Below are positions 53,303 through 61,869 of a DNA stretch of 64,000 nucleotides, in pieces. The notes under the pieces are model-generated. The model had not been told where the DNA came from, did not search any database, and saw only the letters and a program-made list of their open reading frames with translations. The DNA comes from Fundicoccus sp052116145. GTDB lineage: Bacteria; Bacillota; Bacilli; Lactobacillales; Aerococcaceae. How positions within the stretch are numbered: position 1 is the first letter of the stretch; each line of letters opens with the position of its first letter. A program made the translations under genes and the position numbers. The DNA is taken from NCBI RefSeq assembly GCF_052116145.1, contig NZ_JBQKLQ010000007.1:1-64000 (forward strand). Direction: 5' to 3'.

Positions 53303-53971
53303 TTAATCCACCGTAATGAGCGAGGCTAATTGTTCATAAGTTTTCTGCCCAATGCCGCTCACTTCCATAATCGCTTCAGGACTCGCAAATGAGCCACGTT
53401 CGCTTCGATATTGTATAATGGCTTCGGCTTTTTTGGGCCCAATGCCTGGTAAAGTCATCAGTTCTCCCACCGTGGCTTGATTGATATTAATCAGTCCACC
53501 TGACGTATTAGTAGAGGCTTCGACTAGTTCTGGTCCACTGACCATCGGTAATTCGGCTGGATTTACTTCTGTCATTTGGCTTGCTTCTACTTCCTCCATA
53601 CTGTAAATATATATCAGCAGTTGATCGGAGAGTAGTAGCGATTGATTCAAGTGCTGCGTGGCTGCTTCTGGTAACAGTCCTCCTGCCATTTCAATGACAT
53701 CAAACAAACGACTTCCAATTGGTAAAGCATAGACATTTGGATAGCGAACAGCACCTTTCAGATCAACATAAATCGTTTGGCTTTCTTCTGGTTTTTTATT
53801 CTCCAACTCGTCATCGAGGGCTGTTTCCTCCTGACTAGTGACTGTTTTGCTCAAGTGAATGGGTTCCAAAACTAATGCCTCCCCACTTTGACTTGATTGA
53901 TACCACAAAAATAATACAAGTAGTAACATGATTGAAGGTAAACCAATTAAATAAATGCGTAGATTCTTCAA
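53303..53971 (-). CDS. comEA: Competence protein ComEA
   Basis: Membrane-anchored DNA receptor for transformation, 222 residues: one N-terminal membrane segment, an SLBB-type domain (IYVDLKGAVRYPNVYALPIG) and a C-terminal helix-hairpin-helix pair (INQATVGELMTLPGIGPKKA, MEVSGIGQKTYEQLASLITV) that binds DNA. The start is TTG 53971, seven bases behind AGGAGG. A ComX-box-like sequence lies only 18 bases upstream. Confidence 0.93.
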   Translation of the reverse strand: MKNLRIYLIGLPSIMLLLVLFLWYQSSQSGEALVLEPIHLSKTVTSQEETALDDELENKKPEESQTIYVDLKGAVRYPNVYALPIGSRLFDVIEMAGGLLPEAATQHLNQSLLLSDQLLIYIYSMEEVEASQMTEVNPAELPMVSGPELVEASTNTSGGLININQATVGELMTLPGIGPKKAEAIIQYRSERGSFASPEAIMEVSGIGQKTYEQLASLITVD

Positions 53972-53988
53972 AGAAATCCCTCCTTTTA

Positions 53989-54004
53989 TATAAATACGCA
54001 AAAA
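53989..54004 (-). promoter_or_regulatory. ComX-box-like element of comEA-comEC
   Basis: Minus-strand TTTTTGCGTATTTATA sits directly before the comEA ribosome site. TGCGTATT agrees with the streptococcal competence box TACGAATA at T-x-C-G-x-A-T and is preceded by a T-tract as in that promoter class. The same 16 bases precede the NERD-like gene. Confidence 0.6.
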
Positions 54005-54035
54005 CTATGAAAATATGTGTATGAAAATAAAATAT

Positions 54036-54064
54036 TTGAATTTAATCAAACGACTTGTTATAAT
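54036..54064 (+). promoter_or_regulatory. ABC-F gene promoter
   Basis: TTGAAT (54036-54041), 17-base spacer, TATAAT (54059-54064), upstream of the uORF leader. Confidence 0.85.
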
Positions 54065-54094
54065 GATGACAAATCAAAGAGGGGCTGTGTGTTC

Positions 54095-54109
54095 ATGTAC
54101 ACTTTCTAA
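54095..54109 (+). CDS. Leader peptide MYTF (uORF)
   Basis: A four-codon frame ATG-TAC-ACT-TTC-TAA follows AGAGGGG by ten bases. Its end overlaps CTTTCTAATTAAA (54102-54114), which pairs perfectly with TTTAATTAGAAAG (54168-54180). A ribosome stalled here would open that stem. Such short leaders are usual for antibiotic-induced ABC-F and erm genes. Confidence 0.65.
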   Translation: MYTF

Positions 54110-54276
54110 TTAAATCTAAACTTCAAGTGCAAGCACAACTATCACTAGGTAGGCTTCTTTGGAGTGGTTTAATTAGAAAGGATTGGACTGATTAGCAGTA
54201 GCGACCAAAGTGCCGCATGCTCTCTTAGTCTACTCTCTATTCCAAAACCGCTCTGGCTGAAGCCTGGGCGGTTTTT
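54102..54276 (+). promoter_or_regulatory. Ribosome-mediated attenuator of the ABC-F gene
   Basis: The leader holds the 13-bp uORF stem (54102-54114 / 54168-54180), a competing CTTTGG/CCAAAG pair (54157-54162 / 54205-54210) and a terminator AAACCGC / GCGGTTT with TTTTT (54245-54276) just before the gene. This is the architecture of drug-inducible attenuation. Confidence 0.75.
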
Positions 54277-54304
54277 GTGCATTCAATCTGAAAGGAGTGC
54301 GCTT

Positions 54305-55846
54305 ATGTTACAAATTAAACACCTGACTATGACACATCAACTGGACTTAAAAGAGATTGTGCGTGATCTTAGTTTCACGGTCAATCCAGGCGATAAAGTC
54401 GCTATTATTGGCGAAGAAGGCAATGGTAAATCGACCCTCTTAAAATGGATTAACAAGGATTCTTCGATCGAAAATTATATTCACGTCGAAGGAGAATACG
54501 TCAATCACTTTAGTCGAACGGCTTACCTACCTCAGATGTTACCCAAAGAGTTAAATACATTGACCTTAGATCAATTCTTTTTCGGCCAAGCTGAAGCCAA
54601 TGCATTAGACTATGCAGAACTATACTCATTAGTTGGCCAAATAGGCCTAGATGCGGACCGTTTAACGAGTGAGCAAACACTTGGCAGTCTGTCAGGCGGT
54701 GAGAAAATTAAAGTTCAGCTATTAAAATTATTAGCTATGCAAGCTGATTTGCTTCTATTGGATGAACCTTCCAATGACTTAGACTTAGAGACGGTCAATT
54801 GGCTGGAACACTTTATTAAAAGCACCCCACTGACCATTCTCTTTATCTCACATGATGAAGCTTTACTAAGAGCCACCGCTAACAAAATATTACATATCGA
54901 ACTACTACGTCACAAAACAGTGCCTGTCGCCACCTTTGCCAATTTGGATTATGGCGCTTACGTTGAAGAAACGCGATTAAAATTCGACTCTCAAAGTCGA
55001 ATTGCCAGTAAGCAGCGGGAAGAATATGACAAACGCATGGCCAAACAAAGACGCATTGAAAGTAGTGTTCATGATGCTCAAAATGCAATCTCTCGCCAAG
55101 ATCCTGGAGGTGCTCGTTTATTAAAGAAAAAAATGCATGCCGTTAAATCAATGGGCAGGCGCTTTGAAAGAGAAAAAGAGAATTTCGATGACATCCCGAT
55201 TAAAGAAGATCCGATTCTGGTGAAGTTTTCTAATACGGAACCTCTTGCGAATGGTAAAACCGTTCTCCATTTAGAAAACAAGCAAGTAAGATTAAACGAT
55301 CGAATACTAGCCCATTCGATAAATTTACTGGTCAGAGGCCCTCAAAAAATCGGTATTATCGGCCAGAACGGTGTGGGAAAAAGTACCTTTCTCAAACAGT
55401 TGTGGCTAGACTTGAAAGATCGACTAGACATTAAAGCGGGTTATATGCCACAAAATTATCGAGACTTCTTGCCTGAAACGCAAACACCAATTGAGTTCTT
55501 GAGTGAGACGGGAGATGTTGAAGAATTAACGCAAGTCATGACTTATTTAGGCAGCATGCGTTTCACATCTGATGAGATGCATCACCCTGTCTCCGCATTA
55601 TCCGGTGGGCAACAGGCTAAGTTATTTCTTTTGAAAATTGATTTAGCTGGCCAAAATGTGCTTTTACTCGATGAACCAACACGTAATTTCTCACCTTTGT
55701 CGCAACCGGAATTGCGCGATTTGTTTCAAACATTTGAAGGCGCCCTCTTAACTATTTCGCATGATCGTCAATTTTTAAAGGAGGTTTGCGACTTAGTGTA
55801 TGAACTGACGCCGAATGGTTTAGTTCGCAAGGCTGACTTTGAATAG
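54305..55846 (+). CDS. ABC-F ATPase, probable ribosome-protection type
   Basis: Two ABC domains without membrane segments, 513 residues. Walker A GEEGNGKSTLL and GQNGVGKSTFL, signatures LSGGEK and LSGGQQ, Walker B LLLDEPSNDLD and LLLDEPTRNFS, and a charged interdomain linker (residues 225-300: KQREEYDKRMAKQRRIESS). ABC-F proteins of this class release antibiotics from ribosomes. The attenuator supports that role; the drug class cannot be told. The ATG 54305 lies seven bases behind AAGGAG. Confidence 0.82.
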   Translation: MLQIKHLTMTHQLDLKEIVRDLSFTVNPGDKVAIIGEEGNGKSTLLKWINKDSSIENYIHVEGEYVNHFSRTAYLPQMLPKELNTLTLDQFFFGQAEANALDYAELYSLVGQIGLDADRLTSEQTLGSLSGGEKIKVQLLKLLAMQADLLLLDEPSNDLDLETVNWLEHFIKSTPLTILFISHDEALLRATANKILHIELLRHKTVPVATFANLDYGAYVEETRLKFDSQSRIASKQREEYDKRMAKQRRIESSVHDAQNAISRQDPGGARLLKKKMHAVKSMGRRFEREKENFDDIPIKEDPILVKFSNTEPLANGKTVLHLENKQVRLNDRILAHSINLLVRGPQKIGIIGQNGVGKSTFLKQLWLDLKDRLDIKAGYMPQNYRDFLPETQTPIEFLSETGDVEELTQVMTYLGSMRFTSDEMHHPVSALSGGQQAKLFLLKIDLAGQNVLLLDEPTRNFSPLSQPELRDLFQTFEGALLTISHDRQFLKEVCDLVYELTPNGLVRKADFE

Positions 55847-56143
55847 GTGCTTCTTCTTGAGCTACTTTGGCTAGGAGGTGGGTCGGGACTAGATGTTTGT
55901 AGTCTTCAATCATATGATGGGGCTTATTTTTTAATCCATTTAATTATTGTTTAAATGTTGTTCTAGGTGGGACTTTATCACCAAAAATGGTTGCATTAGT
56001 GGCGTTTTTTCGTTAACATTCAAACATAGATGATATTTTATTAAAAAAGTCATTATTTCTTCACATTTATGTGGTAAATTATAAGATAATATTAAGTGGT
56101 TGAAGATTCTATTAAATTTGAAAGAGAATGGGTGGCGAAGTAG
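55847..56143. other. Intergenic stretch
   Basis: AT-rich, with no recognised gene. A weak hairpin with a T-run near 55890-55935 may terminate the ABC-F transcript. Confidence 0.4.
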
Positions 56144-57526
56144 TTGAAGAAAGGTCTTATCATTACAGGGGTAACTTTACTCGGTCTTGGGGCAGCTTAC
56201 TTAACGGGTGTGGGCTATTACTCGAATCGTTTTGTTGCTAATACAACGTTTGGGACGGTGGATATTAGTAATTTGACGTTGGTAAAAGCACAGGAGAAGC
56301 TTGAGACGGATTTGAATGAGCGTGAGGTTGTTCTGATGGAGAATAATCAGGAAGTGGCGCGGATTAAAATGAGCGATCTCAAGAGTGAGTTTAATACAGA
56401 GTCTAATTTAGAGACTGTTTATCAATCTCAAGACCCCTCTGTTTGGGTAACGAGTTATTTCGAGGAAGAGGCTTTTGATGATGTATTGACGGATCAAGTG
56501 GCGATTACCCCTTCGAATATCGAAACCGTTCTGGCTGAGAGCGGTTTAAGTAATGCTGAGCGTGAGGCTGCTGTCAATGCAGTTATCAATTATAATGACG
56601 ATGAGGGTTATTTTATTGAAGATGGGCACATGGGTACTCAGATTGATTTTGATAAATTAGGTGCATCGATTGTTCATGCGGTTCAGTCAAACGAGTCGAC
56701 GGTTGATCTAGAAGATGTTTATGCTGAGCCTGTGATTGATGGTGAAAGCGAAGTTGTGACGTCTGTTATGGATACGATTGATGATTTTTCTGATATTCAA
56801 TTAACGTTGCAAATTGCGGGTGAAGATATAACCCTTGCGAAAGAGACGATTGAAAGTTGGATTCATTTTGACAACAACAACCAGTTGGTCGTTGATTACG
56901 ATTTAGTTTATGATTATGTGAGTGCTTTAAACGATGAGTACGCGACTTACAACAAAGAGCGCCTATTTATGAGTACCTTACAAGGCGAAGTAACCGTTCC
57001 ACCTGGTATTCTTGGTTGGGGTATTGATGTGGAATCTGAGACTCAATCGATTATCGATGATTTATATGCGGGCGTTGATGTAACGCGTGAGCCTGCTACT
57101 TTCAGTTCTGGAGGTAATGGGAACTCTGCAAATGAAATTGGTGGTACGTATGTGGAAATCGATTTAACGTATCAGATGATGTATCTATACGTTGACGGTG
57201 AGATGGTTTTAGGAACGGATATCGTATCTGGCCAAATCGGTGCTGAAACGGTTCCCGGCGCTAACGCGGTTAATGAGATGTTGACGGACACGAAACTTCG
57301 TGGTTACAACCAGTTTAGAGAGACTGAATATGCCACACCTGTTAGTTATTGGATTCGTTTCGATAATCAAGCACAAGGCATTCACGATGCCTCTTGGCAA
57401 GGAGCTTATGGTGGCGATGTTTGGACTTACGCTGGTTCATTAGGCTGTATCAACACGCCTTACTGGGCAGTTGAAACAATTTACAACAGTGTGACTTACG
57501 GAACTCCAGTCTTAGTATTCTATTAA
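56144..57526 (+). CDS. L,D-transpeptidase with PG_binding_4 domain
   Basis: Cell-wall cross-linking enzyme of 460 residues: N-terminal membrane segment (residues 3-22), peptidoglycan-binding domain of PG_binding_4 type over about 120-240 (NAVINYNDDEGYFIED), and a C-terminal YkuD domain with IHDASWQGAYGG and the catalytic Cys in AGSLGCINTP. The latter is usually S-H-G-C; here L replaces H, as in no common variant I recall, though enterococcal Ldt proteins are otherwise similar. It starts at TTG. L,D cross-links can confer beta-lactam tolerance. Confidence 0.9.
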   Translation: MKKGLIITGVTLLGLGAAYLTGVGYYSNRFVANTTFGTVDISNLTLVKAQEKLETDLNEREVVLMENNQEVARIKMSDLKSEFNTESNLETVYQSQDPSVWVTSYFEEEAFDDVLTDQVAITPSNIETVLAESGLSNAEREAAVNAVINYNDDEGYFIEDGHMGTQIDFDKLGASIVHAVQSNESTVDLEDVYAEPVIDGESEVVTSVMDTIDDFSDIQLTLQIAGEDITLAKETIESWIHFDNNNQLVVDYDLVYDYVSALNDEYATYNKERLFMSTLQGEVTVPPGILGWGIDVESETQSIIDDLYAGVDVTREPATFSSGGNGNSANEIGGTYVEIDLTYQMMYLYVDGEMVLGTDIVSGQIGAETVPGANAVNEMLTDTKLRGYNQFRETEYATPVSYWIRFDNQAQGIHDASWQGAYGGDVWTYAGSLGCINTPYWAVETIYNSVTYGTPVLVFY

Positions 57527-57542
57527 AATTCTTTTGACTCAC

Positions 57543-57588
57543 AAAAAAAACATGCAGACCGTGCTGAGGCAGTTGCATGGTTTTTTTG
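57543..57588 (+). terminator. L,D-transpeptidase terminator
   Basis: CATGCA and TGCATG arms flanked by A- and T-runs. Confidence 0.85.
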
Positions 57589-57647
57589 TTGGTTATTTAT
57601 GGGTGGTACTGAAGCATTTTACGGAACCCTACTTTTCACGTTTAAAG

Positions 57648-57699
57648 CAAAAAAAGACTGGGTTGTGAAGCGAAATATCGTTTCACGACCCAGTCTTTT
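57648..57699 (-). terminator. coaD terminator
   Basis: AAAGACTGGGT and ACCCAGTCTTT with GTGAA/TTCAC inner stem; T-run on the minus strand. Confidence 0.93.
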
Positions 57700-57701
57700 G
57701 G

Positions 57702-58196
57702 TTATTGTTTAAACTTTACACTCATTGCTTCGGCGACTTTTTCAGGTACCATTTTCGAAACATCTCCATCAAAGCGTGCAATTTCTTTAATTAGTGAGGA
57801 GCTCAAATGGCGATATTTCTCATCGGCGAATAGTGTGATCGTTTCAAGGTTCGGATTTTGTAAATGATTCGCAATTGCGATGCCACTTTCATATTCAAAA
57901 TCAATGGTATTACGCACGCCACGAATCATAGCGGTCGCATTCTTTTCGGAAAAATAGTTCGCAACTAACCCGTCTTCGAGGATATCTACTGTCACATTCG
58001 TTAAATGTGAGATCGATGTTTCCACTAAGTTTAAACGTTCTTTTGCTGTAAATAATGCGACTTTTGAGGTGTTAATGGCAATTAAGACAATCACTTCATC
58101 AAATAGTCGACTACTTCTTTCAATTAAGTCTAGGTGTCCCAGAGTCATTGGATCAAAACTCCCGGCAAAAATACCGATTTTGGCTTTCGCTGTCAA
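57702..58196 (-). CDS. coaD: Phosphopantetheine adenylyltransferase
   Basis: Transfers AMP to 4'-phosphopantetheine in coenzyme A synthesis. GIFAGSFDPMTLGHLDLI near residue 7 contains the T/H-x-G-H nucleotidyl site, and AMIRGVRNTIDFEYE and ADEKYRHLSSSLIKEIA are diagnostic. The TTG start 58196 stands seven bases behind AGGAGG and gives 164 residues, the normal size. It follows rsmD with one base between. Confidence 0.96.
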   Translation of the reverse strand: MTAKAKIGIFAGSFDPMTLGHLDLIERSSRLFDEVIVLIAINTSKVALFTAKERLNLVETSISHLTNVTVDILEDGLVANYFSEKNATAMIRGVRNTIDFEYESGIAIANHLQNPNLETITLFADEKYRHLSSSLIKEIARFDGDVSKMVPEKVAEAMSVKFKQ

Positions 58197-58197
58197 A

Positions 58198-58758
58198 TCA
58201 GATCCTCCTTTGATATAAGCGGACAAATGTTTGCCCATAATGTTTTTCTTTTATTTTTCCCCAATCTTGCATGTTCTGCGGCAAGACGGTTTGGTCGTCT
58301 GATTCGCACAAAATCAAAGTTTCTTCCGTTAAGAGTCCTTGGTCTTCTAACCATTGAATGTCTGTTTCAATCGTTTGATTTTTATAAGGTGGATCAATAA
58401 AAACTAGGTCGAAACTTAACTCACTCTTAGCTGACTTCAATTTCTTTAAGGCTGTTCGGTTATCTCCTGCAAGAATAGTAAATTTCTCTTCTTCTTTTGT
58501 GATCGCCACATTCTCACGAATCGTTTGAATGGCTGGACGGTATTTTTCTGTAATAACCGCTTCATCCATTCCTCTTGAAACGGCTTCGATAGCTAAGGCT
58601 CCACTACCACCGTATAAATCAAGCACTCGACCACCATCAAAATAGCCTCCGAGTAAATTAAACATGCCCTCTTTTATTTTATCAGTGGTCGGTCGAGTAT
58701 TGTTTCCGGGAACTGCCTTCAAGCGACGGCTTCCATATTCTCCTGATATCACTCGCAT
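58198..58758 (-). CDS. rsmD: 16S rRNA m2G966 methyltransferase
   Basis: SAM-dependent methyltransferase of 186 residues acting on 16S rRNA. MRVISGEYGSRRLKAVPG and RPTTDKIKEGMFN at the N-terminus, SAM loop VLDLYGGSGALAIEA near residue 45 and catalytic VFIDPPYKN near residue 120 are all typical. It lies between ylbG and coaD as in Bacillus ylbGHI. Confidence 0.95.
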   Translation of the reverse strand: MRVISGEYGSRRLKAVPGNNTRPTTDKIKEGMFNLLGGYFDGGRVLDLYGGSGALAIEAVSRGMDEAVITEKYRPAIQTIRENVAITKEEEKFTILAGDNRTALKKLKSAKSELSFDLVFIDPPYKNQTIETDIQWLEDQGLLTEETLILCESDDQTVLPQNMQDWGKIKEKHYGQTFVRLYQRRI

Positions 58759-58789
58759 GATCTAAATCCAACTTTCTAGTTTAAAATGT

Positions 58790-59332
58790 CTAGCTTTTTC
58801 CTTGAGGTTCTTGAGGTTTTTGAGGTTTTTGATTCTTTCTATTTCGATTCGAACGACGACTATTCCGATTTGATTTTCTGCCATTCTGTTTCGGTGTCTT
58901 TGAGGCAGCTTCTTTCGTCGCATTGTCGAGCACTTCTTCTACAAGAATTTTATCGTCTTCAACCGATTCATTCATCGGTTTTCCTCTGGTTGGTAAATCT
59001 AATGAAGCCGCCACACTCGAAATAAAGACAGAGAAATCATGTTCTTTATCTTCCGAAACTGCCTTCAAATTCGGATCAATTCGGTTTGGAATTGAATCTT
59101 TAAAGGACATATCAATCTCATCTCGATGGGACTGCTCTACTTGTCTAACAAAGTGGTAACGTTCCAGCTGTTCAGCTGTTTGAATCGCTTGGTCTGCGTC
59201 CACATATAGCACCACGTATTTCAATTTCTTGCTAATATAGTGGACGTGTCCATATTTACGAATGGATTTTAAATGTTTTAACGTATATAACCAGACAATT
59301 AAACCTTGTCTTTGAACAATTTCAAAACTCAC
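58790..59332 (-). CDS. ylbG: YlbG-family protein with long basic tail
   Basis: Residues 1-82 match YlbG (DUF2129): QGLIVWLYTLKHLKSIRKYG, then HYISKKLKYVVLYVDAD. About 95 further residues are disordered-looking and end in basic and proline-rich repeats (NRNSRRSNRNRKNQKPQKPQ). Known YlbG proteins stop near 90 residues. The GTG start follows AGTAGGTGAT. Function is unknown. The tail may bind RNA, by inference from composition only. Confidence 0.8.
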   Translation of the reverse strand: MSFEIVQRQGLIVWLYTLKHLKSIRKYGHVHYISKKLKYVVLYVDADQAIQTAEQLERYHFVRQVEQSHRDEIDMSFKDSIPNRIDPNLKAVSEDKEHDFSVFISSVAASLDLPTRGKPMNESVEDDKILVEEVLDNATKEAASKTPKQNGRKSNRNSRRSNRNRKNQKPQKPQEPQGKS

Positions 59333-59340
59333 TTTATCAC

Positions 59341-60702
59341 CTACTCTTCTTGCTTTCGCGAATGAACGAGCGTTAAGCCCTTACGAGGACCTTCAATTCT
59401 CGCATTCTCGATTGCTTTGATTTCTTCTTGATATGCTTCTTCTAAACGTTTTTTGGCTTCGACTTTCTCTTCAATAATCATGACTTGCGCAATAGCGACC
59501 GTCATAATACTGACTAACATACTCGACCCTCCATAACTAACAAAGGGTAATGTTACACCTGTTAAGGGAATCAATCCGGCAATTCCTCCTAAGTTGATGA
59601 AGGATTGAAGTAAAAACATAGTTGCTATCCCGAATAAGACGTTTCGTCTATAATGGCTTGTAGATTGGGCAGCCCAACGATAAATCATAAATATAAAAAC
59701 GAATAATAAACCAATCACCACAATGATTCCTAACAAGCCAGTCTCTTCCCCTAAAATGGCTAGAATAAAATCCGTATGACCTGCTGGCAATGAGCCGCGT
59801 TTGGTCACTCCTTGTCCAATTCCTACACCTAACCAACCGCCTCGACTAAAGGCCAGATAGCCACTAATCAATTGATACCCCGCAGTTTGCGGATATAGAA
59901 AAGGATCGGTAAACGAACCCAGACGATTCAATTGGTAACTTGGATGGTTAACTAACCATTCAGATGCGACACGGCCAAACACATTGACCACTCCAATTAA
60001 CACTACAAATAAACCGTACATCACGAGGTTTAGTTTGGCGCTTAAATACTGTTGCATTGCTACAATGATTAAAGTTCCCATAATTAGTGCAACCATGCCA
60101 AAATCAGGTTGAAATAAAATTAAGATAACCGCGACCGCAATTAGTAGAATGGAGATATTCTTTGTCCTCGAGGTTATTTTTTCTTCGGCTAAAATAACTT
60201 CCCTTTGTTGATCCTGTAATAATCGCGCCAAGACTAGTACCGAGGCAATCTTGCTTATTTCACTCGGCTGGAAACTAGCAAAACCAAAAGAAATCCAACT
60301 TTGCGCCCCACCACCAGTGAGACCATAAATCTTCAGAAAAACTAAAGATAGAACAAGTCCTGTCATCGCAGTATTTAACACAATGATATTTTCGAAAAAT
60401 TTATATTTTAAAGCGACTAGGATGCTCAAGCCAACTAAACCAACCATTGTGGCCATAAACTGAGTCATCACAAAGCTAAAAGGTTCCGGCGCTGAGACAC
60501 CATCTGGGCTATAATACATCGTAGCACTAAAAATCATCACAAACCCAATCAGAATTAAAATCAGCATGACGATTAACATCAGATAGTCCATCAAGGCAAA
60601 CTTCTGCCGAATTTTATCGAGCAGACTTTCTGTTGCATGACTTCTTTCAGTTTCGCTATTAGTCGCCGTGTTTGTTTGTATTTCGCGACGATAATTATTC
60701 AT
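59341..60702 (-). CDS. ftsW: FtsW/RodA/SpoVE-family lipid II polymerase
   Basis: Septal peptidoglycan glycosyltransferase with about ten membrane segments in 453 residues. Conserved blocks are SFGFASFQPSEISKIA near residue 140, LAFSRGGWLGVGIGQG near 285, LPAGHTDFILAILGEETG near 305 and PFVSYGGSSML near 395. The position before ylbG-rsmD-coaD matches FtsW rather than RodA. AGGAGG precedes the ATG. A charged C-terminal tail of about 50 residues is cytoplasmic. Confidence 0.9.
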   Translation of the reverse strand: MNNYRREIQTNTATNSETERSHATESLLDKIRQKFALMDYLMLIVMLILILIGFVMIFSATMYYSPDGVSAPEPFSFVMTQFMATMVGLVGLSILVALKYKFFENIIVLNTAMTGLVLSLVFLKIYGLTGGGAQSWISFGFASFQPSEISKIASVLVLARLLQDQQREVILAEEKITSRTKNISILLIAVAVILILFQPDFGMVALIMGTLIIVAMQQYLSAKLNLVMYGLFVVLIGVVNVFGRVASEWLVNHPSYQLNRLGSFTDPFLYPQTAGYQLISGYLAFSRGGWLGVGIGQGVTKRGSLPAGHTDFILAILGEETGLLGIIVVIGLLFVFIFMIYRWAAQSTSHYRRNVLFGIATMFLLQSFINLGGIAGLIPLTGVTLPFVSYGGSSMLVSIMTVAIAQVMIIEEKVEAKKRLEEAYQEEIKAIENARIEGPRKGLTLVHSRKQEE

Positions 60703-61126
60703 CTGCTCCTCCTCACTATTTCATAGTCATTATTATAGCATAAAAAGCCTCATTTGTTAGTTCTCGTCACAGAATTAAAGTCTGTGGATGTTGCCTTGTT
60801 TTTCATTATCGTAAGCTTGTCTATGGAACGGAAGAAACAAGATTTCCTCTTATCTTTCTTCAAAGATTAAATACCCAATAATCGCTTATCAAAGACGGAT
60901 GGGCAACTGTCATAATCTAATTTATATTATTAGAGTCTAAAATATAGAGAGGTTGTCACTACGTTTTGATTATGACAGTTATTTCAATGTCGTAAAATTA
61001 CTTCATGGTATTAGCTCACCAAATCACCGTCTCAAATTATCCACATGGTATTAGACCACTTAATTCAACGTCACCTAATCATAATAATCCTCACAGGGTC
61101 TAAATGATTACATTCGCTGGTTAAAC
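60703..61126. other. Intergenic region with an imperfect 40-bp direct repeat
   Basis: No gene recognised. CATGGTATTAG occurs at 61004 and 61044 followed by similar sequence (CACC..AT..ACC.TC / CACT..AT..ACGTC), a 40-base period. ACTGTCATAAT at 60907 and its complement ATTATGACAGT at 60969 form a distant inverted repeat. Confidence 0.5.
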
Positions 61127-61165
61127 ACAAAAAGTCGGATCACCCTAAGGTGCCCCGACTTTTAT
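61127..61165 (-). terminator. sodA terminator
   Basis: AAAAGTCGG and CCGACTTTT with ACC/GGT inner pairs; T-run on the minus strand. Confidence 0.92.
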
Positions 61166-61184
61166 CGCTTAGTTAATTGTTAAA

Positions 61185-61787
61185 TTACGCGTTTGCACGT
61201 TCAACAACAACATCCCAATTTACAACTGACCAGAATGCTGAAATATAGTCTGGACGACGGTTTTGGTAATTTAAGTAGTAAGCATGCTCCCAAACGTCTA
61301 GACCTAATAATGGTGTTTGACCATCTGTAACTGGGTTATCTTGGTTTGGAGTGGATGTAACTTTTAACTCACCGTTATCTAACACTAACCATGCCCAACC
61401 AGAGCCGAAACGACCGGCAGCTGCTGCAGCAAAATCAGATTTAAATGTGTCAACTGAACCAAAAGCTGCTTCTATTTTAGCTGCAAATTCTGCAGGTACT
61501 TCATTAGCATCTGATGGTGCTTGTAATTGCTCCCAGAATAAAGTGTGGTTTAAATGACCGCCACCATTATTACGTACAGCTGTACGTTTATCTTCTGGCA
61601 CATCATTCAAATTAGCTACTAAATCTTCAATAGATTTGTGTGCTAGATCTGTTCCTTCAACCGCTTTGTTTAAGTTAGTCACATACGCGTTGTGGTGTTT
61701 AGTATAGTGAATCTCCATTGTTTGTGCATCAATTGCTGGTTCTAATGCATCATAAGCATAAGGTAATTTTGGTAATTCAAAAGCCAT
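61185..61787 (-). CDS. sodA: Superoxide dismutase, Mn/Fe type
   Basis: Detoxifies superoxide in the cytoplasm. Metal ligands are His27 (MEIHYTKHHNAY), His81 (GGHLNHTLFW), Asp164 and His168 (LGLDVWEHAYYLNYQ). Gly78 and the GGGHLNH context favour manganese. 200 residues is standard. It is a single-gene unit with its own sigma-A promoter and terminator. Confidence 0.97.
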   Translation of the reverse strand: MAFELPKLPYAYDALEPAIDAQTMEIHYTKHHNAYVTNLNKAVEGTDLAHKSIEDLVANLNDVPEDKRTAVRNNGGGHLNHTLFWEQLQAPSDANEVPAEFAAKIEAAFGSVDTFKSDFAAAAAGRFGSGWAWLVLDNGELKVTSTPNQDNPVTDGQTPLLGLDVWEHAYYLNYQNRRPDYISAFWSVVNWDVVVERANA

Positions 61788-61820
61788 AATTAAATTCCTC
61801 CTAATTTTTAATACACCTTC

Positions 61821-61848
61821 ATTATAACACTTACTAGAATAAATTCAA
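61821..61848 (-). promoter_or_regulatory. sodA promoter
   Basis: Minus-strand TTGAAT (61843-61848) and TATAAT (61821-61826), 16 bases apart, 33 bases before the ATG. Confidence 0.85.
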
Positions 61849-61869
61849 AAGACTTGCTCATTTATTCCA

